The notes below the pieces were generated by a model. The model saw only the letters and a list, made by a program, of their open reading frames with translations, did not search any database and was not told the DNA's origin. Source: Phycisphaerales bacterium (lineage in GTDB: Bacteria > Planctomycetota > Phycisphaerae > Tepidisphaerales > Tepidisphaeraceae). Taken from it: 5,939 nt of DNA. Location of the stretch: assembly GCA_028288775.1 (NCBI GenBank), contig JAQGHP010000165.1, positions 1 to 5,939 on the forward strand. The letters are read 5' to 3'. Positions 1 through 5,731 of this stretch are shown piece by piece; the first letter of the stretch is position 1; each line of letters opens with the position of its first letter. Position numbers and translations under genes: made by a program.

Positions 1-59
1 TCCGCCGGGACTTTCATCTCGCCCATCGAATCTTTTTCGCTTCGGTATTGTTCGGCCAT
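1..59 (-). CDS. fumC: Class II fumarate hydratase, N-terminal fragment (cut by window edge)
   Basis: Read on the minus strand from the ATG at 59-57, the frame gives MAEQYRSEKDSMGEMKVPA and then runs off the left edge. The pattern YR.EKDSMGE..VPA is the characteristic opening of class II fumarases, the cytoplasmic homotetramers that interconvert fumarate and L-malate in the TCA cycle. The same superfamily includes aspartate ammonia-lyase, whose opening is similar; SMGEM.VPA leans towards fumarase, but 19 residues cannot settle it. The start is supported by a GAGGA ribosome binding site four bases upstream on the minus strand. No catalytic residues lie inside the window. The gene is divergent from the carboxypeptidase gene, and the two share the intergenic region 60-451. 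Basis: the residues are seen; the family is recalled from known N-termini. Confidence 0.72.
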   Translation of the reverse strand, partial: MAEQYRSEKDSMGEMKVPA

Positions 60-63
60 GGAT

Positions 64-68
64 TCCTC
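64..68 (-). promoter_or_regulatory. Ribosome binding site of the fumarase gene
   Basis: Minus-strand GAGGA followed by a four-base spacer (ATCC) and then the ATG at 59-57. It is a good Shine-Dalgarno match at acceptable spacing and decides the start of the truncated fumarase gene. Confidence 0.6.
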
Positions 69-96
69 GTTTAGTTAATGCCCGCAGCGCCCTTTT

Positions 97-287
97 CCGT
101 GGCATGGGCGGCCCGCCCGTGAAGGCGGTACTCCGCCGCATTGGACGGTACTCCGGCCAAGTCAGCAAGAGCGCGGCGACTGTTCGCGTTGAAGCGAAGA
201 GTTCGCTTCCGTCGGGCTTTCTTCGACCGGAATACCGGCCGAACGTCACGGCGTACCGCGACCATGGGCGGGCCGCCCATGCCACGG
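97..287. repeat. Fold-back (MITE-like) element with 22-bp perfect terminal inverted repeats
   Basis: The arms 97-118 and 266-287 are perfect reverse complements over 22 bp. Pairing continues to 121/263 with a single G/T mismatch (119/265). Each arm is itself palindromic: CATGGGCGG/CCGCCCATG around one central base at 263-281, and the near-identical 103-121. Between the arms lie a GGCGG-TACT-CCGCC hairpin (124-137), an imperfect related hairpin GGaCGG-TACT-CCGgCC (143-158), and near the element's centre a perfect GAAGCGAA/TTCGCTTC hairpin with a three-base loop (191-209). The whole unit could fold as one long imperfect stem, as non-autonomous miniature elements and large REP/BIME-type repeats do. 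There is no transposase and no convincing target-site duplication. AGCGCCC occurs at 86-92 and 296-302, but at unequal distances from the arms. Confidence 0.7.
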
Positions 288-313
288 CACAGGCGAGCGC
301 CCATGCCACGGCA
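275..313 (+). repeat. 15-bp direct repeat, 24-bp period, copying the end of the fold-back element
   Basis: GCCCATGCCACGGCA occurs at 275-289 and again, identically, at 299-313. The first copy forms the outer part of the right terminal inverted repeat of the fold-back element. The second copy lies just outside it, suggesting a partial duplication or a remnant of a second element. Confidence 0.75.
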
Positions 314-451
314 GCAGAAATCGTCGGCACAGCCAAACCTACATGGCTGCGACACGCGAACCCACTGCGCATGGGGCTCTTGAGTTGTTCGACGCTAGGC
401 CTGCCAACCCATATGATTCCGCCTCCTATTTTACTCCTACGATCGGAACCC

Positions 452-2023
452 ATGCACCCAGGCATCTCCCCCCGCTTCCTTGTCATGATGCTGCTCATCG
501 CCTTTCCGCACGTGCTCCTTGCGGATTCCCCGCAGACGCAGCCTAAGCCGCAGGAGCATCAGACATCCGACAAGCTTTCCGTTACCGAGGGGCAGGTCAC
601 GGTGAATGGAGAGGCGCTGAAGTACAAGGCGACCGCCGGGCCGCTGGTCATCAAGGACGAAGCGGGCAAGGCGAAGGCGCAGATGTTTTTCATCGCATAT
701 GAGAAGCAGCCCGCCGACGAAGCCGCCCGCCGGCCCATCACGTTTGTTTTCAACGGCGGCCCCGGCGCTGCCGCGGTCTGGCTGCACCTGGGGACCGCCG
801 GCCCGAAGCGTATCGCGCTCAATGAGAATGGCGACGCCCCCGCGCCCCCCTACCACCTGGAAGAGACCCCCAACACCTGGCTCGCCGCGACGGATTTGGT
901 TTTCATCGACCCGGTCAGCACCGGCTACAGCCGGGCGGCGGACGGGGAGAAGCCCGAGCAGTTCTTCGGGGTCGAGGAAGACATCCGCTCCGTCGGTGAG
1001 TTCATCCGCCTCTACGTCACGCGCAACGAGCGGTGGCTCTCGCCCAAATTTCTGGCCGGCGAAAGCTACGGCACCACCCGCGCCGCCGGGCTCTCGCAGC
1101 ATCTTCTCGAATCCGAAGGCATCAGCCTGAACGGGATCATCCTCATCTCGTCCGTGCTGAACTTTCAGACGATTTCCTTCGGCGGCGGCAACGAACTGCC
1201 CTACGCCCTCTACCTCCCCAGCTACACCGCCATCGCCCATTATCACAAGAAACTCCCCCCCAATTTGCAAAATGCCGACATCACGAAAACGCTCGCCGAC
1301 GCCGAGCAATTCGCCCTCCACGACTACCTCACCGCCCTCGCGGCGGGCAGCGCGCTGCCCGCTGCCGATCGCAAAACCATCGCCGCCAAACTCGCCGCCT
1401 TCACCGGGTTACCGCAGGCCTATGTCGAGAAGAGCGACCTCCGCATCGACCCCAGTGCGTTTCGCAAGGAATTGCTGGCGGACGAGCGGAAGGTGATCGG
1501 CCGCTTCGACGCGCGGGTCGCCGGGTACAACCCCGACCCGCTGGGCGAGTCGGCGGATTACGACCCGAGCCTGCCCCCGTATCTCGCGGCATACTCTGCG
1601 ACGATCAACGACTACGTCCGCCGAACGCTCAAGTATGACAGCGACCTCCAATACGAGGTTCTCACCGGCCGCGTGCAACCCTGGAATTTCGGCCGCAGCG
1701 GAGGCGGGTACCTCGACGTCGCCACCAACCTCCAGGACGCGATGATGAAAAGCCCGCAGATGAAGGTCCTTTTCGCCAACGGCACCGCCGACCTCGCGAC
1801 CCCCTACCTCGCCGCCCGCTACACGATCCGCCACATGAATCTCTCGGAAACGTTGCGCGCGAATGCCCGCCAGAACCTCTACGAGGGCGGCCACATGATC
1901 TACCATTACCATCCGTCCTTGGAAAAACTCGGCACCGACGTCCGCGCGTTCATCCAGGGCGCGGTGCCGATCCAACCGCCCGCGACGACTCAACCGGCAA
2001 CCGCGCCGGCAAAAAGCGGCTGA
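452..2023 (+). CDS. Exported S10-family serine carboxypeptidase-like peptidase
   Basis: A 523-residue protein of the peptidase S10 family (carboxypeptidase C/cathepsin A type), alpha/beta-hydrolases that remove C-terminal residues from peptides. The oxyanion-hole motif NGGPG is at 101-105, the nucleophile Ser205 sits in AGESYGTTR, Asp447 in NGTADLATP and His481 in EGGHMIYH, giving a complete triad in the expected order. Residues 1-24 look like a signal peptide: hydrophobic FLVMMLLIAFPHVLLA, then cleavage before Asp25. The tail after residue 505 is Pro/Thr/Ala-rich. The frame stays open back to 104, but that extension is repeat-derived and would bury the signal peptide, so I start at ATG 452; a weak CGGA lies five bases upstream. 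ATG 485 or 488 would leave a truncated signal peptide. NGGPG is followed by AAA rather than the commoner Ser-rich run, a mild deviation. Length is normal for bacterial members. Substrate is unknown. Confidence 0.9.
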   Translation: MHPGISPRFLVMMLLIAFPHVLLADSPQTQPKPQEHQTSDKLSVTEGQVTVNGEALKYKATAGPLVIKDEAGKAKAQMFFIAYEKQPADEAARRPITFVFNGGPGAAAVWLHLGTAGPKRIALNENGDAPAPPYHLEETPNTWLAATDLVFIDPVSTGYSRAADGEKPEQFFGVEEDIRSVGEFIRLYVTRNERWLSPKFLAGESYGTTRAAGLSQHLLESEGISLNGIILISSVLNFQTISFGGGNELPYALYLPSYTAIAHYHKKLPPNLQNADITKTLADAEQFALHDYLTALAAGSALPAADRKTIAAKLAAFTGLPQAYVEKSDLRIDPSAFRKELLADERKVIGRFDARVAGYNPDPLGESADYDPSLPPYLAAYSATINDYVRRTLKYDSDLQYEVLTGRVQPWNFGRSGGGYLDVATNLQDAMMKSPQMKVLFANGTADLATPYLAARYTIRHMNLSETLRANARQNLYEGGHMIYHYHPSLEKLGTDVRAFIQGAVPIQPPATTQPATAPAKSG

Positions 2024-2087
2024 TACATATCGCGCGGCGGCAATGCGAAGCCTCAAGAGGCCTTTCCCCGGCTTTTCTCCTCCGGTC

Positions 2088-2129
2088 CCCTCTCCCTCGT
2101 ACTCGGGGGAGAGGGCTAGGGTGAGGGGC
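2088..2129. repeat. REP-like palindrome with TACT loop, copy 1; possible terminator
   Basis: The arms 2088-2099 and 2104-2115 pair over 12 bp with one wobble (2097/2106), enclosing the tetraloop TACT at 2100-2103. The outer arm is CCCTCTCCC/GGGAGAGGG. A purine-rich tail CTAGGGTGAGGGG follows. The same architecture recurs after the next gene at 5495-5534, so this is a dispersed repeat and not a one-off structure. It lies 65 bases after the carboxypeptidase stop and could end that transcript, but it lacks a T-run, so a factor-independent terminator is not supported. Confidence 0.75.
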
Positions 2130-2156
2130 AGAACGTAGCGATGCGCTCGAATCTCC

Positions 2157-2179
2157 CAGGGCCCGCTGCGCGGGCCCTG
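2157..2179. repeat. Strong GC hairpin of unknown role
   Basis: A perfect 10-bp stem (2157-2166 with 2170-2179; core AGGGCCCGC/GCGGGCCCT) with the three-base loop TGC. There is no T-tract after it. Similar sequence flanks it on both sides: TGCGCTCGAATCTCCCA at 2143-2157 region and TGCGCGAATCCCA just after it, suggesting the hairpin is part of a slightly larger repeat unit. Confidence 0.6.
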
Positions 2180-2235
2180 CGCGAATCCCAAGACATTCGC
2201 ACCTGTCCCTTCAACCCCTCCCTCCTCCCTCCCAA

Positions 2236-2276
2236 CTCTGCGCCTCTGCGTCTCTGCGTTCGATTTTTCTCCGCGT
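2236..2276. repeat. Tandem octamer repeat CTCTGCGY
   Basis: Three exact-length units are seen: CTCTGCGC (2236-2243), CTCTGCGT (2244-2251) and CTCTGCGT (2252-2259). After CGATTTTT comes a degenerate fourth unit CTCCGCGT at 2269-2276. I recall similar AACGCAGAGACGCAGAGG-type intergenic tracts in several bacterial phyla, but this is from memory. No coding function is evident. Confidence 0.7.
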
Positions 2277-2474
2277 TCCAATCGGCACATTCGGAAAACT
2301 CGTACTGCAAAACGCCCTCAAACCCGCATCGATCCGGCATAGCCGTTCAACTCACCCGCGCGCTCCCACTCCCCCTCATTTGCCTTCCCGCGCACCGAAT
2401 TGGAAATGAATCTGGGGCGAATGGGCCGGGCGGAAAAGAACTCCGACCGTTGTGAACACAGGGAAACCAAGGCT

Positions 2475-5400
2475 ATGACGCGCGCTCTCAGCAAATCGAA
2501 TCTCGGCGGCAAGGGCATTCATTCCAAGTCCACGCCGGCCTCGCCGGTCCGCAGGGCCGCATGGCGGACCGCGGTCGAGAAACTCGAGACGCGCATGCTC
2601 TTTTCCGCGTTCACCGTGACAACGACCGCCGACGCGGGCGCGGGCTCCCTGCGCCAGGCGATCCTCGACGCCAACGCCTTTAACAACGCCGATAACGCGC
2701 CCGATAGCATCGTCTTCAGCCTCCCCGGCTCCGGCGTTCAGACCATCGCGCCTCTGAGCCCGCTGCCGGCCATCACCGATATTCTGGTGCTCGACGGCAC
2801 CTCGCAAACCGGCTATGCAGGCGCCCCGCTCGTGGAAATCAACGGCGCTTCCGCCGGCCCGGGCGGCGTGGGCCTCGAAGTCGATTCCGCATGCAAGATC
2901 GATGGCCTGGCGATAAATGGGTTTGCTGGAGTCGGCATTCTCGTTGCGTTCGGCGCGGACGGCGCGACGCTCCAGGCCAACTACATCGGCACGGATGCCA
3001 CCGGCATGGTCGCGAAGGGCAACGTCACGGGAGTCGTCGTCAACGCCAACAATGTGCTTGTCGCGGGCAACCTTATCTCGGGCAACGACGCCGACGGCCT
3101 GATGATCGCGGGCTCCAGCGCACGCGTCGTCGGCAACTTCGTCGGTACCGATATCACCGGCGCGGGGGCGCTGGGAAACGGGAATTTCGGCGTTAACGTC
3201 GCCGGCGGTGCGGGGGCGATCATCGGCGGCACCACGCCGGGCTCGGGCAACGTCGTCTCCGCCAACGGTGCGGACGGCATCACCTTCTCCAATGCCGTCG
3301 GCGGCCTCGTCGAGGCAGACTACGTCGGCACCGACTCCACCGGCGTCAGCGCCCTGCCCAACTCCGGCAACGGCATCAGCCTCTTCTTCAGCAATTCCGT
3401 CGCCATCGGCGCGGCCGGCGCCGGCAACGTCATCTCCGCAAACTTCGGCAACGGCGTCTACCTCAAATTCTCCACCGGCTGCACTGTCGCCGGAAACCTC
3501 ATCGGCACGGACGTCACCGGCTCGCTCATCACTGACAACGCACGCAACGGCTTGGGCAACGCGGGCAGCGGCGTATATCTCGACACCGACTCCGCCGGCA
3601 ACGTCATTGGCGGCTCCTCACCCGCCTCCCGCAACGTTATTTCCGGGAGCCTGGGCAACGGCATCACCGTCCAAACCACCGACCCCGAAGCCAACACCAT
3701 CCAGGGCAACTACATCGGCACGGACGCCGCGGGCCTCGTCGCACTCCCTAACCACGGCAACGGCATCTTGATTACTTCCTCGGGCAACTCCGTCCTCGGA
3801 AACCTCGTCTCCGGCAACACCGGCTTCGGGATCAAGCTGGTCTGCGACATGACCACCGTCACCGGCAACCTTGTCGGCACAGACGCCGCCGGCCTCAATC
3901 CGCTTGCGAACCGGGGCACCGGCGTTTACATCCTGGGCAACAAGAACTCGGTCGTCTCCAACACCATCAGCTACAACGGCGGCGACGGCGTCGCTGTCTT
4001 CGCTGGAACCGGCAACACCATCCGCCAAAACTCGTCCTACCTTAACGCCTGGTGGGGCATCGACCTGGGCAACGTCGGCGTCACATTCAACGATTCCCAG
4101 ACCCACGCCGACGGGCCCAATCTGTATCAGAATTTCCCAGTCATTATTTCCGCGGTGATCTCGACGACTGGAATGATTACCCTGAAGGGCACGCTTGATT
4201 CCGCCGCGAATGGCCCGTTCACCATCGACTTCTACACCAGCCTCGACGCCGACTCTTCGGGCTACGGCCAGGGCCAGAACTGGCTCGGCTCCGTGACCGT
4301 GACGCCGGACGCCTCTGGCCATTGCACGTTCAACGCGACGTTCACCGCCCCCGCCGGCGGACAGACAGTCGTCTCGGCCACCGCCACCGACGCGGACGGG
4401 AATACCTCGGAATTCGCCCTCACGCAGAACATCACCCAGGCCCCCGCGCCGGTCACCACGACGACCTCGCTCTCTTCCAACCTCAACCCCTCGCAGTTCG
4501 GCCAGACCGTTACCTTCACCGCGATCCTCAGCAACAACGGCTCGGGGCCGATCACCGGAACCGTCACGTTCTACGACGGGACAACCGCACTGGGCACCGG
4601 CACCGTGACCAACGGCGTCGCGACGTTTTCCTCGTCCGCGCTCGCCATCGGCTCACACAAGATCACCGCAGCCTACAGCGGCGATTCAGCGGACCTCGCC
4701 AGCACGTCGTCGCCGCTGACGCAGGTCGTCAAGACCACCGCCGCCACGCTCGGCGGGCATGTCTTCAATGACTTCGCCGGCGACGGACTTTCCGCCGACG
4801 ACACGCCCATGGCCGGCGTCGTGGTCAAGCTCTTCCTCGAGTCCGACAAGAACTCCACGCTCGACAGCGGCGACGGCGCTGCCATCGCGACTACCACAAC
4901 GGATGCCAGCGGCGCGTACTCCTTCGCCAATCTCGCGCCCGGCCGCTACTACGTGCAGGAAGTGACGCCCAGCGGCTACGTCCGCACCGCCCCGGCCCTG
5001 AGCACCTACTACACCAACGCCGCCGCCCCGGGCACGACCGTCACCAACGACGACTTCGACAACTTCAAGACCTGCGACTGCAAGAGCGACCTGACGAACA
5101 TCGTGTTCCACGACACGAGCGCCAGCGGCTGCAAGAGCACCTTCACCGACCTGCGCAACCACACGAAGGACGGCGACACGATCACCGTCACCTTCACCGT
5201 GCTCGCGCACCAGTCGGTCACGCTCTCCTTCGTCACCTACACCGCCCCGGACGCGACCTTCGTCGCGGCCCACGCGTACGAGCAGCAGGTCTACCAGTCG
5301 GTAACGCAGACCTTCACCGCCGGCTCCACCAACATCACCGGCAGCCTGACGATCAAGATCCCGCCCACGGGCAACTACCAGATCGACTTCGTCTGCGGCC

Positions 5401-5483
5401 AGGTCATCACGCACCTCGGCCCGGCCGGCAGCAACATCTTCTACAGCGCCCAGGGCCGCCTGATCTCGGCCGACAACGAGTAA
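2475..5483 (+). CDS. LEPR-XLL modular surface protein: beta-helix, Ig-like, SdrD-B-like and novel C-terminal domain
   Basis: A 1002-residue protein, probably extracellular. Order of parts: basic leader 1-36; LEPR-XLL-type motif LETRMLFS at 37-44; SLRQAILDAN at 58-67 opening a right-handed parallel beta-helix to about 565, with six GTD repeats; a beta-rich segment 566-655 ending in ATATDADGNTSEF, typical of what follows such helices; a bacterial Ig-like domain about 665-752 (GTVTFYDGTTALGT); an SdrD-B/Cna-B-like domain about 757-862 (GGHVFNDFAGDG, TTTDASGAYSFANLAPGRY); and 863-1002, which I cannot assign, with Cys867, 869, 886 and 974. No classical signal peptide, catalytic triad or C-terminal anchor is seen. 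The family role suggested is adhesion or surface structure, by inference. Start: ATG 2475 has AGGGA ten bases upstream and gives a short basic leader; in-frame TTG 2400, ATG 2406 and ATG 2421 are alternatives adding up to 25 residues that look non-coding. No Met lies between residue 1 and the motif. Confidence 0.88.
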   Translation: MTRALSKSNLGGKGIHSKSTPASPVRRAAWRTAVEKLETRMLFSAFTVTTTADAGAGSLRQAILDANAFNNADNAPDSIVFSLPGSGVQTIAPLSPLPAITDILVLDGTSQTGYAGAPLVEINGASAGPGGVGLEVDSACKIDGLAINGFAGVGILVAFGADGATLQANYIGTDATGMVAKGNVTGVVVNANNVLVAGNLISGNDADGLMIAGSSARVVGNFVGTDITGAGALGNGNFGVNVAGGAGAIIGGTTPGSGNVVSANGADGITFSNAVGGLVEADYVGTDSTGVSALPNSGNGISLFFSNSVAIGAAGAGNVISANFGNGVYLKFSTGCTVAGNLIGTDVTGSLITDNARNGLGNAGSGVYLDTDSAGNVIGGSSPASRNVISGSLGNGITVQTTDPEANTIQGNYIGTDAAGLVALPNHGNGILITSSGNSVLGNLVSGNTGFGIKLVCDMTTVTGNLVGTDAAGLNPLANRGTGVYILGNKNSVVSNTISYNGGDGVAVFAGTGNTIRQNSSYLNAWWGIDLGNVGVTFNDSQTHADGPNLYQNFPVIISAVISTTGMITLKGTLDSAANGPFTIDFYTSLDADSSGYGQGQNWLGSVTVTPDASGHCTFNATFTAPAGGQTVVSATATDADGNTSEFALTQNITQAPAPVTTTTSLSSNLNPSQFGQTVTFTAILSNNGSGPITGTVTFYDGTTALGTGTVTNGVATFSSSALAIGSHKITAAYSGDSADLASTSSPLTQVVKTTAATLGGHVFNDFAGDGLSADDTPMAGVVVKLFLESDKNSTLDSGDGAAIATTTTDASGAYSFANLAPGRYYVQEVTPSGYVRTAPALSTYYTNAAAPGTTVTNDDFDNFKTCDCKSDLTNIVFHDTSASGCKSTFTDLRNHTKDGDTITVTFTVLAHQSVTLSFVTYTAPDATFVAAHAYEQQVYQSVTQTFTAGSTNITGSLTIKIPPTGNYQIDFVCGQVITHLGPAGSNIFYSAQGRLISADNE
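2976..3914 (+). repeat. Six-fold GTD coding repeat of the beta-helix
   Basis: Within the large surface protein, the pattern GN(Y/L/F)(I/V)GTD.(T/A)G..AL.N.GNGI occurs six times, with its Asp at residues 174, 226, 287, 346, 417 and 470. Spacing is 52, 61, 59, 71 and 53 residues. Short SGN and GN.I turns lie between the copies. The third-base changes between copies show that these are old, diverged repeats and not a recent duplication. In known beta-helices such Asn/Gly-rich turns stack as rungs; the GTD turn could bind an ion, but that is inference. Confidence 0.85.
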
Positions 5484-5494
5484 TCAACCCTTCT

Positions 5495-5534
5495 CCCTCC
5501 TCCGGTACTCCGGGGGAGGGCTGGGGCGGGGGCG
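5495..5534. repeat. REP-like palindrome with TACT loop, copy 2; possible terminator
   Basis: The arms 5495-5505 and 5510-5520 pair over 11 bp with one wobble (5501/5514), enclosing the same TACT tetraloop (5506-5509) as the copy at 2088-2129. The tail CTGGGGCGGGGGCG matches that copy's tail in position and character. It begins 12 bases after the stop codon of the large surface protein, so it may stabilise or end that transcript. No T-run follows. Confidence 0.75.
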
Positions 5535-5608
5535 TGAAACGTGAAACGTGAGAAGACTCCACTAGCCGCATCTTCTCACGTTTCACGTTTCAGGATCACG
5601 TTTCACGC
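5532..5608. repeat. Long inverted repeat built from GTGAAAC heptamers
   Basis: GTGAAAC occurs at 5534-5540 and 5541-5547, followed by GTGAGAAGA. Its complement GTTTCAC occurs at 5580-5586 and 5600-5606, with a near copy at 5587-5593. The arms 5535-5556 and 5571-5592 are perfectly complementary over 22 bp around a 14-base loop. In addition, 5532-5544 is perfectly complementary over 13 bp to 5596-5608. The left arm can therefore pair with either of two right-hand partners. The structure starts directly at the tail of the TACT-loop repeat. Confidence 0.85.
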
Positions 5609-5683
5609 GCTATCCCGCCCTTCTCACGCATGTCGGTACTTGCATTCGTCCGCATTGAATCCGATGTCATATCCGAGGAGATA

Positions 5684-5712
5684 GGCCGGCGAGAAGAGAA
5701 GGCTCGCCGGCC
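5684..5712 (+). promoter_or_regulatory. Leader hairpin just upstream of the second LEPR-XLL gene
   Basis: GGCCGGCGAG (5684-5693) and CTCGCCGGCC (5703-5712) form a perfect 10-bp GC-rich stem with a nine-base purine-rich loop AAGAGAAGG. It ends two bases before the AAGGA ribosome binding site (5715-5719) of the gene starting at 5732. There is no T-run, so a role in mRNA stability or translation initiation is more plausible than termination. The structure is seen; the role is inference. Confidence 0.55.
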
Positions 5713-5714
5713 GT

Positions 5715-5719
5715 AAGGA
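5715..5719 (+). promoter_or_regulatory. Ribosome binding site of the second LEPR-XLL gene
   Basis: AAGGA lies 12 bases upstream of ATG 5732. An in-frame TAA at 5714-5716 overlaps it and no other start codon lies between, so the start at 5732 is effectively fixed. The spacing is on the long side. Confidence 0.5.
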
Positions 5720-5731
5720 ACTGGGTGTGAC

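Larger units (their letters stand above)
60..451. other. Divergent intergenic region between fumarase and carboxypeptidase genes
   Basis: This 392-base stretch separates two divergent genes and should hold both promoters, but I cannot name a convincing -35/-10 pair. Its left two thirds is occupied by a fold-back repeat element (97-287) plus a direct-repeat tail up to 313. Reading frames cross it on both strands (for example 71-355 minus, and an upstream extension of the carboxypeptidase frame from 104). Their translations are low-complexity products of the palindromic repeat, such as GRAAHAT and GMGGPPM, so I regard them as non-coding. The segment 314-451 is less repetitive, and a TATGAT hexamer at 412-417 is the only -10-like sequence I noted there. 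Confidence 0.7.
2024..2474. other. Repeat-rich intergenic region between carboxypeptidase and beta-helix genes
   Basis: About 450 bases with no credible gene. It contains, in order: a small stem GCCTC/GAGGC near 2050-2061 followed by pyrimidine-rich sequence, a REP-like TACT-loop hairpin (2088-2115), a 10-bp GC hairpin (2157-2179), and a tandem octamer repeat (2236-2259, with a degenerate unit at 2269-2276). From about 2280 to 2474 I see no repeat and no strong promoter. Short frames here (2141-2455 plus, 2116-2340 minus) translate these repeats and have no recognisable product. The length and content argue that the large downstream gene has its own promoter. Confidence 0.6.

Noticed and set aside
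86..302. AGCGCCC at 86-92 and 296-302 as a target-site duplication of the fold-back element
   Set aside because: The two copies lie at different distances from the inverted-repeat ends (4 and 8 bases), and a 7-mer match in such GC-rich sequence may be chance.
380..417. Possible promoter TTGAGT (380-385) with TATGAT (412-417) for the carboxypeptidase gene
   Set aside because: The spacing is 26 bases, far from the usual 17, and no better -35 is present; the TATGAT alone is not enough.
104..451. N-terminal extension of the carboxypeptidase frame back to 104
   Set aside because: It translates the fold-back repeat, reads GRAAHAT-type low-complexity sequence, and would place 116 residues ahead of a clear signal peptide.
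437..1321. Minus-strand 294-residue open frame
   Set aside because: It lies antisense to the well-supported carboxypeptidase gene, is rich in Gly, Arg and Val, and shows no family motif; long antisense frames are expected at this GC content.
2048..2080. Possible intrinsic terminator after the carboxypeptidase gene
   Set aside because: The stem is only four or five base pairs (GCCTC/GAGGC) and the following TTT tracts are short and separated by C-runs.
1409..2290. Minus-strand 293-residue open frame
   Set aside because: It is antisense to the carboxypeptidase C-terminus and runs through intergenic hairpins and the octamer repeat; no recognisable domain.
3618..4322. Minus-strand 234-residue open frame
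   Set aside because: Antisense to the beta-helix repeats; its GVxADxVAGDG-like periodicity simply mirrors them.
4686..5414. Minus-strand 242-residue open frame
   Set aside because: Antisense to the Ig, SdrD-B-like and C-terminal domains; Arg/Gly/Val-rich with no motif.
5534..5606. CRISPR-like array of GTGAAAC repeats
   Set aside because: The units are only seven bases, adjacent or palindromic, with no spacers of uniform length and no cas genes.
5640..5673. Possible promoter TTGCAT (5640-5645) with TCATAT/CATATC near 5667-5673
   Set aside because: Spacing is 21-22 bases and the -10 match is poor.
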